NCBI RefSeq assembly: GCF_018223745.1
Contig: NZ_CP073653.1
Span: 4,886,001-4,950,000 of the forward strand
Length of the DNA stretch: 64,000 bases
Origin: Clostridium beijerinckii
GTDB lineage: Bacteria > Bacillota > Clostridia > Clostridiales > Clostridiaceae
Direction of reading: 5' to 3'
Each line of letters opens with the position of its first letter. The first letter of the stretch is position 1. Below the pieces are notes generated by a model. It searched no databases. It was not told the origin of the DNA and saw only the letters and a program-made list of their open reading frames with translations. Of this stretch, positions 45,731 through 55,848 are shown piece after piece. A program made the position numbers and the translations under genes.

Positions 45731-46789
45731 TTATTTATTTTCTATATATAAATCAACATTATCACTAGTAACCTCTGCGTGTGGAGTCCTAATATACTTT
45801 CCTTTCTCAAGTCCATCTATGGAATTTACATTTCCATGAGAAGCTAATGTATATGCAAGATTGAAGATCGCATTTGCCTGTTTTTTCGAATCGTTTAAAA
45901 TAGTTCCTATCATAGATCCATTTTTCACTGCCTCTAACGCTTTAGGAAGCCCATCAATTCCTACAACTAGTGGTTTTTTACCGCCTATATTAGCATCATT
46001 TATTGCATTTATTGCTCCAAGTGCCATTTCATCATTATTACTAAATACAACTTCAATTTTATCTCCAAAACTTTTAATCCATTGTGACATCTTTGTTGTT
46101 GCCTGAGCACTTTGCCAATTTGCTGTATCATCAGCTAGTTTCTCTAATTCAATTCCATTTTGAGTTATAGTTTTGATGCAATATTCCGTTCTAATTAAGG
46201 AATCTTGGTGTCCCTGCTCTCCTTCAAGCATTACATACTGGATTTTGCCATCTCCATTTTTATCTACCATTCTATTGTCTTTTTTATAAGCATTTATAAT
46301 GATATTTGCTTGCATCTCACCTGATTGCTGAGCATCTGCTCCAACGTAATAGAGCTTATTCCATCTTTCCATATCTTCCTCTACTGGTTCACGATTAAAG
46401 AAAACAATTGGAATATTAGCTGATTTTGCTTTATCAATGATCATAGATGCCGCTGTACGATCAACCATATTTACGCATATAACATCGTAATTCTGCGCAA
46501 CAAATTTATCTACTTGATTACTTTGGTTAATTAAATTTCCTTTAGCATCTGCAACATTCACAATGATCTTATATTTACCTTGATTCTCCTTCTCTTTTGC
46601 TATATCCTCAATATTCTTTGAAATTTCTGATATGAATGCATCATCTTGTTTATATAAGGTTACACCTATTTTTATTTCCTTAATATCATTACTATAATTT
46701 GCTGATTTCACATTTGCACTACAAGATGACAATACATTAAAAATTGAGACTACTGTTAAAAGCCCTGATAATTTCTTAATTAATCTCAC
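45731..46789 (-). CDS. Galactose-binding lipoprotein-like (MglB family) protein
   Basis: A 352-residue lipoprotein of the MglB family. From the GTG start after GGAGGG, the signal peptide ends in LSSC, a lipobox-like site with Cys at residue 24. The mature protein follows MglB more closely than the two paralogs downstream: IKIGVTLYKQDDAFISEI, VFFNREPVEEDME, YYVGADAQQSGEMQ, VMLEGEQGHQDSLIRTEY and VVFSNNDEMALGAINAI. These resemble the galactose-site residues of the mglB product at 54640. It is the last gene of the response regulator - kinase - sensor operon, which suggests a sensory role. Confidence 0.87.
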   Translation of the reverse strand: MRLIKKLSGLLTVVSIFNVLSSCSANVKSANYSNDIKEIKIGVTLYKQDDAFISEISKNIEDIAKEKENQGKYKIIVNVADAKGNLINQSNQVDKFVAQNYDVICVNMVDRTAASMIIDKAKSANIPIVFFNREPVEEDMERWNKLYYVGADAQQSGEMQANIIINAYKKDNRMVDKNGDGKIQYVMLEGEQGHQDSLIRTEYCIKTITQNGIELEKLADDTANWQSAQATTKMSQWIKSFGDKIEVVFSNNDEMALGAINAINDANIGGKKPLVVGIDGLPKALEAVKNGSMIGTILNDSKKQANAIFNLAYTLASHGNVNSIDGLEKGKYIRTPHAEVTSDNVDLYIENK

Positions 46790-46866
46790 TACAATCCCTC
46801 CACCATATGATTCCATCAAGCACCACAATACATTTATACAAAAGTTCATCCTTGCATTTATGGTGC

Positions 46867-47847
46867 TTATCTAACAAATGGGAATAATAATCTTTGATTT
46901 TCTTCCGAATACATATTTTTTGTATTTATAACTGTTGAAGAGATAATGTTATTGGGCATATCTTTTTTATTAATCTTATATACTGCTGATTTTATACTTA
47001 GATATCCTACATTAAATTCATTTTGAATAGCTGTTGCACTAATAACCTTATCTTCTAAAAAAGAAAGAATTTTGCTTGTACTTCCTGTCCCATATATCTC
47101 TATTGATGCTTTTTCTTTGTTAATACCCATTACATCCTTTTTAGCTTGAGAAACATTTTCTAATAATCCTGCATCAAATGTAACCACAACATCAATATTA
47201 TTGTTCTCTAACAAACTTTTAGCTTGATTATAATAAGTAGTCTGCTTATCTTCTGAAAAATCCCAAAATGTACATTTGTTATATGTTCGATTCATAACAC
47301 TCATGAATCCATTATATCGTTCCTTTACACTACTGCACTCTAAGTTGTTTTTGATTATTAAAATATTCTTATTCATATCTCCGTTCTTTATTAATTCTTC
47401 CCCCAAGCTAGATCCAAGCTTATAGTTATCACAAGAAATACTAGGCTGAGCATGTTCTGATTTTATAGTAGAATCAAATAATATAATTGGTATCTTTTTT
47501 CTAGCATTTTCTATTGGTTCTGCCATTTTCTCGTAATCTGCAGGCGATATAATTATTGCATCTGCCTTATTTTTTATCTCTCGTTCTATAAGTTCTTTCT
47601 GTTCGTCAATACTATTATCTTCCGACAAAGTAACAAAACTTACATTAACATTCATTTCTGAAGCTGCCTGCTCTATCCCCTGTCTCATTATCATTAAGCT
47701 TTCACTGTTTCTTCCTCTAGTTATAATTGATATGTTGTATATCCTTATATCTTTTTCATGCCACAATGTATTATTTAAGAAAAGTAAGAAAGATAATATT
47801 AATAGCAAAAATAAAGTAATAAAAATTTGCTTCCTTTTTCTCTTCAC
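46867..47847 (-). CDS. Membrane-anchored periplasmic sugar-binding sensor protein
   Basis: A 326-residue protein with one N-terminal membrane helix (residues 8-24) and a type 1 periplasmic-binding domain: IYNISIITRGRNSESLMIMRQGIEQAA, ADAIIISPADYEKM, IPIILFDSTI and SIEIYGTGSTSKILSFLED. It belongs to the ribose/galactose-binding superfamily but is far from MglB. Its GTG start overlaps the TAG stop of the kinase gene by one base, so the two are translationally coupled. It probably binds sugar outside the cell and signals through the kinase. No lipobox is seen. Confidence 0.87.
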   Translation of the reverse strand: MKRKRKQIFITLFLLLILSFLLFLNNTLWHEKDIRIYNISIITRGRNSESLMIMRQGIEQAASEMNVNVSFVTLSEDNSIDEQKELIEREIKNKADAIIISPADYEKMAEPIENARKKIPIILFDSTIKSEHAQPSISCDNYKLGSSLGEELIKNGDMNKNILIIKNNLECSSVKERYNGFMSVMNRTYNKCTFWDFSEDKQTTYYNQAKSLLENNNIDVVVTFDAGLLENVSQAKKDVMGINKEKASIEIYGTGSTSKILSFLEDKVISATAIQNEFNVGYLSIKSAVYKINKKDMPNNIISSTVINTKNMYSEENQRLLFPFVR

Positions 47848-49655
47848 TATTTATCTTCCTCCCTCTTTCTAATTTCATAAAAGTCCACACATGGCATATG
47901 AATACGAACTGTTGTCCCTTCATCTGGCTCGCTATAAATTTCGAGTCCATATCTCTTTCCAAAATATAGTTGTATTCTTTCATTAACATTCTTCAATCCT
48001 ATACCAGAGCTCTTCTTTTCAATCTTGCTTTCACCTGTTAAAAGGCTATTTGCAACATCTTGAAGCATTCCAAGTCCGTTATCTACAACATCAATATATA
48101 ACTCATTATCTTTTGCATATGCCTTTACTAAAATCTCACCATCTCCCCCCATAAATTCCATACCATGATAAATTGCATTTTCAATTAGCGGTTGAATAAT
48201 TAATTTAATACTTCCATAATTAAGAACTTTCTCATCAACTTCAATATTATATGTGAATTTATTTTTATATCGTATATTTTGTATGGTCAAATAATTTCGT
48301 GCATGCTCAATTTCATCTCTCACTGTTATTATATTTTTGCCTTTACTTAAGCTTATTCTAAAAAGTTTTGCTAAAGCAGTTACCATAATTATTGCCCCAT
48401 CATAATTTTCATTTTCTATCATCCATATGATTGAATCCAATGTGTTATATAAAAAATGGGGATTAATTTGTGCTTGAAGAGCATTAAGCTCACTTTTTCT
48501 TTTTGATTCTTGTTCAATCATTATGTTGTCCATAAGTGTATGCATTTGGTTGACCATAGAACGAATTGCTTTTCCTAAATGCTGAACTTCATATGAGCCG
48601 CTTATCGAAACATCTACATCTTTTACTCCATTTTCCAATTTCTTCACACACTTTTCTAATAATCGTATTGGGTTAGCTATTCTTGAAGAGACAAACATAT
48701 TAAGAAATACAAGTATAAAGATAGCGAAAGACATAATGAACACAGCAAATACACTCATTTGATAATAATCTGAAGTAATATCTAACATCGGTGTAATTCC
48801 GACAATTTTCCATCCAGTGTATCCAACAGTTTTAACTGTAACTAATCTTTTTTCTCCTCTGAAAGTTTCTATATGATTTCCATCATCATAAGCTGCTTCA
48901 ATTTTATTATTTTCATCTATTAAATCTGAATAAATCAATTGCTGCCTAGGATGATAAATAATTTCGCCTTCTCTATCAACTAAATAAACATATCCTGACT
49001 TTCCTATATTTGCATTTTTACATATCTGCTCTATTCCACTAAAATTTATATCAACTAACAATACTCCAGATGTTGTTTTCTTATTATTAGTAAGTTCAAT
49101 AGCCCTACTTAATGATACGACCCAACGATATTTATAATCTGGATCTACAAATAAATTTTGAACATGAGGTGTTGAAAAATGTAAATTTTCTTTCTTATCT
49201 ATCGCTTTAGTAAACCAATCACTCACTCGTGGATCAATAGAGCTTTTTAATTGTTTTACAGGAGATGCCGCTATAACTTCCCCATCTTGCGAAAAGGCAC
49301 ATATGCTTATAAGTGAATCTTTATTTGTTTCATACAATAAGTCCATTTCTTTATCTATGGTATCTGTAGCCAAATCTTTCTTCTTAATTACATTGTAATA
49401 AGTGGTATCAGACACTTTCATCATATTCCTCAGATAAGAATCTAAATTCAAATTTACTTGATCTAACATAGATTTATTATGCTCAGATACCATTTCTTCA
49501 GTGGAAGTTATAAAACGAAAATATAAAGCCCCTCCAACAGTAACCATTCCTATAACTGCTATTACGGTAAAAGAAATTGATATTATATGTTGTATACTTC
49601 CGCTGTTAACGTAATTTATTGTCTTCTGTATTTTTCTCTTAAACAAATTAAGCAT
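47847..49655 (-). CDS. Sensor histidine kinase (YesM/LytS type)
   Basis: A 602-residue membrane kinase. The first helix (about 25-46) and second helix (about 300-320) enclose an extracellular dCache-like sensor domain of about 250 residues. A HAMP linker follows (about 320-375). The kinase domain has the phosphorylated His400 in QAQINPHFLYNTLDSI, the LytS/YesM pattern, and an ATP domain with PLIENAIYHG, DNGLGM and GIGLKNVNERIQLYFG. It phosphorylates the regulator encoded 11 bp upstream. The coupled sugar-binding protein downstream suggests sugar sensing. Confidence 0.94.
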   Translation of the reverse strand: MLNLFKRKIQKTINYVNSGSIQHIISISFTVIAVIGMVTVGGALYFRFITSTEEMVSEHNKSMLDQVNLNLDSYLRNMMKVSDTTYYNVIKKKDLATDTIDKEMDLLYETNKDSLISICAFSQDGEVIAASPVKQLKSSIDPRVSDWFTKAIDKKENLHFSTPHVQNLFVDPDYKYRWVVSLSRAIELTNNKKTTSGVLLVDINFSGIEQICKNANIGKSGYVYLVDREGEIIYHPRQQLIYSDLIDENNKIEAAYDDGNHIETFRGEKRLVTVKTVGYTGWKIVGITPMLDITSDYYQMSVFAVFIMSFAIFILVFLNMFVSSRIANPIRLLEKCVKKLENGVKDVDVSISGSYEVQHLGKAIRSMVNQMHTLMDNIMIEQESKRKSELNALQAQINPHFLYNTLDSIIWMIENENYDGAIIMVTALAKLFRISLSKGKNIITVRDEIEHARNYLTIQNIRYKNKFTYNIEVDEKVLNYGSIKLIIQPLIENAIYHGMEFMGGDGEILVKAYAKDNELYIDVVDNGLGMLQDVANSLLTGESKIEKKSSGIGLKNVNERIQLYFGKRYGLEIYSEPDEGTTVRIHMPCVDFYEIRKREEDK

Positions 49656-49666
49656 AGTAAATCAAC

Positions 49667-51283
49667 TCAATTCTTTCTATACTTTGATGGAGATACTCCA
49701 AACTGTTTCTTAAAAACATAACTAAAATAATTAGCTTCTGGATATCCAACTTTTTCCGCTATCATGTATGTCTTATCATCTGTTGTATTCAAAAGTTTAA
49801 CAGCTTCTTCTAAACGTGTTGCTGTGAGATAATTTACGAAGCTTGTTCCTGTTTCCTTCTTAAACATTGTAGAAAAATATGTTGGACTAACATGCAATTT
49901 AGAACATAATTTTTCTACTGAAACATCATAATCACTATAATTTTCTTTTATATATTGTTTTGCTTTTTCAATAAGCATCATAGATGAATTGATTCGCTCT
50001 CTTTTAATATAACTATTTATCCTAATAGCTTTTTCTATAATCCATTTTTTGACTTCATGAATAGAATTAAAGGATTCTAAATAACTGTATGCATTAAAAT
50101 TTTCACCAAAAATTTCTTCTATATCAAATGCATATGTTTGAACCAGTTTTAAAAGTGATGTCATAATTTCCATAAGATAAATTCTATATTGATTAAAAGG
50201 CAATAATAAATCTTCTGTTTTCTTAAACAAACTATCAATTGCCTCTGAAATTTCATCCTCTGAAGAAATTTTTATTGCATTTAACATTGATCGTTCTTCT
50301 TTCTCATCAAGTTGTAGCTGGATTGAATTATCTGGCTCTACATCATCAATATAAATAGCCTTTCCAGCTCCTAATATAAATCTATAATCTAATGCATTTT
50401 GTGCAGTTCTATATGAAAAACGTATTTGCGAAGGATTACTATAAACATACCCTATTCCTGCAGATATTGTTAAACTCATAATTCTCTTATAAACCTTACA
50501 AACCTCATTTATACCTTTTATAAATAATAATATATCTTCCTTTTTTTCAAAGTTACCCATAACTATTACCATACCAGAATAAATAAAACTAATAAATTTA
50601 CAATACTTACCCATATTTTCATCTACAATTTTCTTAATAGAAATTGGTGTAAGTGCTGATTCCTTTTGCCCCGAAAAACTATTTAAGTTTTCTTCAAAGG
50701 ATAGTGTTCCATCTGCCTGAATAATCCCTACTGTTAAATGCTTATACTTGAATTCTATTCCCAGCTCCTCCATTTGTTCATGCCATTGTTCTTCATTTAT
50801 CCTGCCTTCAATTGCACCAACTAAAAATTGTTCTCTAATTACTGGTAGACTTTTAATATAATGCTTATAAAGTGTTTCTAAATTTCGTTTTTCGTTATAT
50901 TCCCGATCGAGCTGTTCTTTTAACCTCACTAAAACTTCTATGAGTTCTGCTGAGTTAATCGGTTTCAAAACATATTCAACTACATTTATCTTTATTGCCT
51001 TATGAGCATACTCAAAATCATCACATCCTGAAAATACAATAATTTTTGTAGATGGCATTAATTCTACCAACTTCTTTCCTAGTTCCAACCCATCCATAAA
51101 TGGCATTTTAATATCTGTCATTATAACATCTGGCTGTAGTTTTTCTGCTTTTTCCAAGGCATCTTGTCCATTCTCAGCATCACCAACAACTATAAATCCA
51201 TTGGCTTCCCAATCAATCTTTTTTATGATTCCAAGGCGTATTTCTTCTTCATCGTCTACAATCATAATTCTATATGAATTCAT
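49667..51283 (-). CDS. Response regulator with AraC-type DNA-binding domain (YesN type)
   Basis: A 538-residue regulator. The receiver domain (1-120) has the acidic pocket VDDEEE (9-14), phosphorylated Asp57 in VIMTDIKMPFMDG, and Lys near 107. A long middle region (about 150-420) is typical of YesN-like proteins. The C-terminal AraC HTH pair (about 430-538) ends in FSYVFKKQFGVSPSKYRKN. It is the first gene of its operon and lies just downstream of mglBAC on the same strand, so mglB is the obvious target promoter; this is inference. Confidence 0.94.
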   Translation of the reverse strand: MNSYRIMIVDDEEEIRLGIIKKIDWEANGFIVVGDAENGQDALEKAEKLQPDVIMTDIKMPFMDGLELGKKLVELMPSTKIIVFSGCDDFEYAHKAIKINVVEYVLKPINSAELIEVLVRLKEQLDREYNEKRNLETLYKHYIKSLPVIREQFLVGAIEGRINEEQWHEQMEELGIEFKYKHLTVGIIQADGTLSFEENLNSFSGQKESALTPISIKKIVDENMGKYCKFISFIYSGMVIVMGNFEKKEDILLFIKGINEVCKVYKRIMSLTISAGIGYVYSNPSQIRFSYRTAQNALDYRFILGAGKAIYIDDVEPDNSIQLQLDEKEERSMLNAIKISSEDEISEAIDSLFKKTEDLLLPFNQYRIYLMEIMTSLLKLVQTYAFDIEEIFGENFNAYSYLESFNSIHEVKKWIIEKAIRINSYIKRERINSSMMLIEKAKQYIKENYSDYDVSVEKLCSKLHVSPTYFSTMFKKETGTSFVNYLTATRLEEAVKLLNTTDDKTYMIAEKVGYPEANYFSYVFKKQFGVSPSKYRKN

Positions 51284-51556
51284 TTAACTACCTCCGATAG
51301 ATGAATTATTTAATAAGGCACATGAAAATAAATAACAATTAGAACTGCCATGAATATTTTTTATTAGCCAAGGAGACAAATTACTCTCATATCAGGTCTA
51401 TTAGGGCACTTTGGCAATAAATTATGATTAAAAAATACTGACAGATAGATTTGTTATTTTTTGATTATGCCTAAATACTATTATACATTATGTATTAAAT
51501 TATTACTAGCACGAGTGCTAAGGCTTACCAATTTGATTATTATTTAGAAAATAAAT
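51284..51556 (-). promoter_or_regulatory. Upstream region of the two-component operon
   Basis: An AT-rich promoter region of 273 bp. One inverted repeat stands out at 51507-51520: TAGCAC, GA, GTGCTA. It contains GAGTGCTAA, half of the HrcA (CIRCE) site, but the second half at the required distance is missing, so I take it as an unassigned operator candidate. Confidence 0.35.
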
Positions 51557-51608
51557 AAAATACAGGCAAATCTCTAGCTAAAAAACTAATGATTTGCCTG
51601 CATTTTAT
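51557..51608 (-). terminator. Terminator of the mgl operon
   Basis: Stem CAGGCAAATC with GATTTGCCTG, extended by A/T pairs on the outside, with T-rich sequence on the minus-strand side, 12 bp after the mglC stop. It keeps mglBAC separate from the two-component operon downstream. Confidence 0.85.
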
Positions 51609-51619
51609 TTATTTAATAA

Positions 51620-52846
51620 TTATTTTCTTCTGTATTTTGCCATATCTATTGCAACTGCAACTGCTATGATGATACCTTTTATAACTTGTTGCCACATAGG
51701 ACTTACCGCTATAAATTGTAATCCATATTGGATAACAGTAAAGATTAAAACACCACTTACTATTCCACCAACTTTACCAACACCACCATTTAATGAAACA
51801 CCCCCAACAACGCACGCTGCGATTGCATCAAGCTCATAACCATTACCATAGTTATTTGTTGCACCAGCTGTTCTAGCCGCTTCAAGTACGCCACCAACAC
51901 CATATAAAAGTGATGCGAAGATGAATATACCCATAATAGTTGCAAATACATTTACTCCAGAAACTACTGCTGCTTCACGGTTACCACCAATAGCATATAC
52001 ATTCTTACCGAATACAGTTTTATTTAAAATAAACCAAACTAGAATTATAAATACTACAGCAATTGGAACTAGAATTGATATTCCTGGGAAACTTCCAATT
52101 TGAAATAATTTTGTTTGTCCAAGATCTATAAAGTCTTGACGAATACCACCAATAGGTTGTGATTTGTTTGGAGGTAAATCAAAGTATAGAGAAGTTACAC
52201 CATATACTATAACTTGAGACGCCAATGTTGCAATAAATGGATGCATATCATATTTTGCAACCAAGAAACCATTAAGAACTCCAAATATAGCACATCCAAC
52301 TACTGCTAACAGTATTGGAATAATAACTGCTAACTGTGGCATATTGGGGAAGAATCTATTTGCATAATCAGGGTTTTGCAACATTGAAGTTGATATTACA
52401 GCTGCAAGACCTACCATACGTCCTGCTGATAAATCAGTACCAGCAATTAATAATGTAAAACATATTCCTAAAGCAACAATCATTTTTGTTGATGATTGTG
52501 TCAAAATATCTAGAAATACAGCATATTGCATAAAACGTGGTTGAATTATCATAATTACAACTACTAGTAATAATAATGCTATAATAATCGCATTATCTGT
52601 AAAGAAATGTTTTACAGTCTTTGATGAAAAAATAACATCCATGTCTGCATTCTTCTTATCCCAAAACTGTTTTGCGCCATAAACAAGTAATGCTATACCA
52701 ACTCCACCTACATAAATTGGTAAATCATAAAATACACTTGGATCTAAAATAAAATTAAAAACAATTCCTAAAGCCACCAAAAAAGCACCAATACCTAAAA
52801 ATATTTTTCCAAAGCCTTTTCGTGAAACTATCTTCTCTCCACTCAT
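51620..52846 (-). CDS. mglC: Galactose/methylgalactoside ABC transporter permease
   Basis: A 408-residue CUT2-class permease, longer than E. coli MglC (336) through an extra N-terminal membrane region. About ten hydrophobic segments are visible. GTDLSAGRMVGLAA, FLVAKYDMHPFIATL, YAIGGNREAAVVSGVNV and GGVSLNGGVGKVGG are the family blocks. I placed the start at MSGEKIV because GAGG is suitably spaced and the 13 residues before it are not conserved. It is third in mglB-mglA-mglC, 205 bp after mglA with a hairpin in the gap. Confidence 0.95.
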   Translation of the reverse strand: MSGEKIVSRKGFGKIFLGIGAFLVALGIVFNFILDPSVFYDLPIYVGGVGIALLVYGAKQFWDKKNADMDVIFSSKTVKHFFTDNAIIIALLLLVVVIMIIQPRFMQYAVFLDILTQSSTKMIVALGICFTLLIAGTDLSAGRMVGLAAVISTSMLQNPDYANRFFPNMPQLAVIIPILLAVVGCAIFGVLNGFLVAKYDMHPFIATLASQVIVYGVTSLYFDLPPNKSQPIGGIRQDFIDLGQTKLFQIGSFPGISILVPIAVVFIILVWFILNKTVFGKNVYAIGGNREAAVVSGVNVFATIMGIFIFASLLYGVGGVLEAARTAGATNNYGNGYELDAIAACVVGGVSLNGGVGKVGGIVSGVLIFTVIQYGLQFIAVSPMWQQVIKGIIIAVAVAIDMAKYRRK

Positions 52847-52980
52847 ATTACATACCTCACTTTCTTTCTCTCCTACCAAAATCATTTGTTATAAAATTTC
52901 ATTTATCCAATACCTAGCATCCGTAATATTTTCACCTCTTTATAAGTAGGATAAAATAACGACTGCACACTTAAGGACAT

Positions 52981-53034
52981 AAGTTCAACTAAAATTCAGC
53001 TATGGATTAACCCTACCTGAATTAAGTCCCACTT
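52981..53034 (-). repeat. Hairpin in the mglA-mglC gap
   Basis: AAGT, ACT and AATTCAG pair in turn with CTGAATT, AGT and ACTT, with small symmetrical bulges. The bulged layout recalls helix P4 of the local repeat family, but the constant bases are missing, so I do not assign it. It may protect or limit the upstream message. Confidence 0.45.
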
Positions 53035-53051
53035 GATAAAGGAGATATTTC

Positions 53052-54551
53052 TTATTGCATAAATTTTGTAGCAAGATTCATAACTTTTACTGAATCTGCT
53101 TCACTTTGATCTAAAATTCCAGTAACCTTACCTTCACACATAACCATAACTCTATCTGACATACCAAGCAATTCTGGCATTTCAGAAGAAATCATAATAA
53201 TTGACTTGCCCTTCTTAACCAATTCATGCATGATCGAATAGATTTCATACTTAGCTCCAACGTCAATACCTCTTGTAGGCTCATCCAATATAAGAATATC
53301 TGGATTTGTAAGAAGCCAACGTGCAATTAAAACTTTTTGTTGATTTCCACCTGAAAGATTTTGAATCAATTGTTCCATGCTTGGTGTTTTAGTTCTAAGT
53401 TCTTGATTTGACTGCTTTGCAGCTTTATATCTCTTTGCTTCTTGCAAAACTCCTGCTTTAGCATATTCTTTTTGACTTGCAATTACAGTATTATCTAGTA
53501 CTGAAAGAATACCAAATATACCAGTAGCACGTCTTTCTTCTGTTAACAGTGCAAAACCATACTCTTTTGCATCTTTAGGGATTTTTATTTTTATAATCTT
53601 CCCATCCTTTTCTACAGTACCAGAGGCTACTTCACGAAGTCCAAATAAAGCTTCGACTAATTCTGTACGTTGTGCCCCAACAAGACCACCTATTCCTAGT
53701 ATTTCACCCTTATGTAAATCAAAGCTTACATTCTGGAATGATTTTTTAATTGGAGAACAAAGATTTTCTACCCTTAATACAACATCTTTACTTGGTGTAT
53801 ATTCTCTTGGTGGAAATCTATTAGTCATATCACGACCAACCATACGATTTATAATTAAGTCTGTTGTAAGATCCTTAGCATCCCAAGTTCCTACATACTG
53901 ACCATCTCTCATAATTGTTACTTCATCTGATATCTTAAGAATTTCCTCCATCTTATGGGATATGTATATAATTGCACAGCCCTTATTTTGAAGTTGTTTT
54001 ATTATCTTAAATAAATGCTTAGTTTCATTTTCTGTTAATGATGAAGTCGGTTCATCCATAATAATAATTTTAGAATTATAGCTAACAGCCTTTGCTATTT
54101 CAACTAATTGAAGATTAGATGGTGAAAGTGTTCCCGCTAATGCTTCAGGATTTATATCTAACTCAATTTCTTCAAATAATTCCTTTGTTTTCTTAATCAT
54201 AGTTTTCTTATCAACAGCAATTCCTTTCATTGGAAATCTGCCAAGCCAAATGTTTTCCATAACTGGACGGAAACGAATTGGGTGCAATTCTTGATGTATC
54301 ATTGATACACCTAAATCCAATGCTTGTTTTGAAGTATTTATCTCCATTTTCTTTCCATCTAATATGATCTCTCCACCATCTTCATGATAAATACCAAATA
54401 GACATTTCATTAGGGTTGATTTCCCAGCACCATTTTCTCCCATTAATGCATGGACACTTCCCTTGCGAACCTTCAATGTTACACCATCTAATGCTTTTAC
54501 TCCTGGAAATACCTTTGTTATGTTATTCATCTCCAGTACATATTCACCCAT
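53052..54551 (-). CDS. mglA: Galactose/methylgalactoside ABC transporter ATP-binding protein
   Basis: A 499-residue protein with two fused ABC domains, as in all CUT2 importers. The first has Walker A GENGAGKST and Walker B IIIMDEPTSSL. The second lacks a standard Walker A (GGLVGAQRTEL), which is normal for MglA, and has LSGGNQQKV and ILDEPTRGIDVGAK. I placed the start at MGEYVLEM because AAGGAGG is 9 bases upstream. It powers uptake of galactose and related sugars with MglB and MglC. Confidence 0.96.
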   Translation of the reverse strand: MGEYVLEMNNITKVFPGVKALDGVTLKVRKGSVHALMGENGAGKSTLMKCLFGIYHEDGGEIILDGKKMEINTSKQALDLGVSMIHQELHPIRFRPVMENIWLGRFPMKGIAVDKKTMIKKTKELFEEIELDINPEALAGTLSPSNLQLVEIAKAVSYNSKIIIMDEPTSSLTENETKHLFKIIKQLQNKGCAIIYISHKMEEILKISDEVTIMRDGQYVGTWDAKDLTTDLIINRMVGRDMTNRFPPREYTPSKDVVLRVENLCSPIKKSFQNVSFDLHKGEILGIGGLVGAQRTELVEALFGLREVASGTVEKDGKIIKIKIPKDAKEYGFALLTEERRATGIFGILSVLDNTVIASQKEYAKAGVLQEAKRYKAAKQSNQELRTKTPSMEQLIQNLSGGNQQKVLIARWLLTNPDILILDEPTRGIDVGAKYEIYSIMHELVKKGKSIIMISSEMPELLGMSDRVMVMCEGKVTGILDQSEADSVKVMNLATKFMQ

Positions 54552-54580
54552 ACAAGCATCCTCCTTTTCTAAATAATAAT

Positions 54581-54617
54581 TCAGGGATGGGGATTTTTTA
54601 TAATCTCGCATCCCTGA
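54581..54617 (-). terminator. Hairpin between mglB and mglA
   Basis: Perfect 9-bp GC-rich stem TCAGGGATG with CATCCCTGA around a 19-base loop, in the 88-bp gap after mglB. It has no long T-run. Such intercistronic hairpins usually stabilise the binding-protein message or cause partial termination, so that MglB is made in excess. Confidence 0.7.
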
Positions 54618-54639
54618 CAATTTCTATGTCAGATATATC

Positions 54640-55710
54640 TTATTTTAAATAATCCTTGTAGTTATCTTGAGTAACTTTTACATAGTCAATCCATACATAT
54701 TTTCCATCAGTTACATCAAATCCAACATTTTCTTTATTAATTTCTTTACCTTGAGCAGCTGCTAAAGCTATATTAACTGTAGCCTTACCTTGGTTTTGTG
54801 CATCATTTAGAACTGTTCCAAGAAGTGATCCTTCTTTCATAGCTTGTAATGCTGGTGCTGTTGCATCAACTCCAACTACTGGAATATATTTAGATGCATC
54901 ACCTTTGTTATATCCTTCAGCTTTTAATGCTTCTACTGCACCAAGAGCCATATCATCATTGTTACAAAGAACTGCTTCTATCTTATCAACACCTTGACCT
55001 GTCATAAATGCTTTCATAAGGTCAGTAGCTTTTGCCTTGTCCCACATTGCTGTATCAGCAGCAAGTTTTTGAGTTTTTAATCCTGCAGCTTCAATAGCTT
55101 TTATAGAATATTCTGTACGAAGAGTAGCATCTTGATGTCCTGGTTCTCCTTGAAGCATTACGTATTGTACCACTCCATCATGATTTTTGTCTGCTTCTGG
55201 ATGTGCTTTGAAGTAGTCAGCTATAAGTTGACCTGATAAAGTTCCTGATTGTTCTGCATGTGCACCTACATACCAAACCTTATCATAGCTATCCATATCT
55301 GCTTTTTCTGGCTCACGATTTAAAAATACGATTGGAAGTTTCTTAGCTTTTGCTTTTTCAATGATAGGACCTGCTGCAGTTCTATCAACTGGATTTATTG
55401 CTAAAGCGTTTACACCTTTTGTAATAAATGTATCAACTTGCTCATTTTGAGTAGGTTGTTTATTTTGTGAATCCACTAGTTCAATAGTTGATCCTTTTTC
55501 CTTAGCTTCACCTTCCATAGCAGTACGAACTCCTGTCATGAAAGTATCATCAAATTTATATATTGCAGAACCAATTAAAGTATTTGAAGATTTAGTACTT
55601 GTTTGTGCATCCCCTCCAGAACTTGCACTCTTATTTGCTCCACATCCTGCCATTGTTGCAACTATAGCTGCTGACATTACAATTGTTAATAGACTCTTAA
55701 ACCTTTTCAT
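54640..55710 (-). CDS. mglB: Galactose/glucose-binding lipoprotein
   Basis: A 356-residue substrate-binding lipoprotein. The signal peptide ends in the lipobox MAGC with Cys23, followed by a Ser/Gly-rich linker. The mature protein has NTLIGSAIYKFDDTFMTGVRTAM, VFLNREPEKADMDSYDKVWYVGAHAEQSG, VQYVMLQGEPGHQDATLRTEYSI and LCNNDDMALGAVEALKAEGYN, closely matching MglB; the calcium loop DKNHDGVVQ is also visible. It heads the mglBAC operon. The promoter lies between 55711 and repeat copy R11 at 55849. Confidence 0.96.
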   Translation of the reverse strand: MKRFKSLLTIVMSAAIVATMAGCGANKSASSGGDAQTSTKSSNTLIGSAIYKFDDTFMTGVRTAMEGEAKEKGSTIELVDSQNKQPTQNEQVDTFITKGVNALAINPVDRTAAGPIIEKAKAKKLPIVFLNREPEKADMDSYDKVWYVGAHAEQSGTLSGQLIADYFKAHPEADKNHDGVVQYVMLQGEPGHQDATLRTEYSIKAIEAAGLKTQKLAADTAMWDKAKATDLMKAFMTGQGVDKIEAVLCNNDDMALGAVEALKAEGYNKGDASKYIPVVGVDATAPALQAMKEGSLLGTVLNDAQNQGKATVNIALAAAQGKEINKENVGFDVTDGKYVWIDYVKVTQDNYKDYLK

Positions 55711-55848
55711 TTTTACCCCTCCATATTCTTATCTAAATCCTAAAACAAAGACTCAAATTTGTTCTTCGTTTACATTACTAATTATAGGGGTTTTATCAAT
55801 TAGTCTCCATACGAAATTCTTCACTTTTTTATCGAATTTCTTAGATGT

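Noticed and set aside
51507..51520. Possible HrcA (CIRCE) site because of GAGTGCTAA
   Set aside because: The true site needs TTAGCACTC nine bases before it. Here the two halves almost touch, so it is only a short palindrome.
52981..53034. Further copy of the structured repeat in the mglA-mglC gap
   Set aside because: It has a bulged hairpin of similar shape, but none of the constant motifs (ACAAGC, GGAACAAC, ATTTCTAG) are present.
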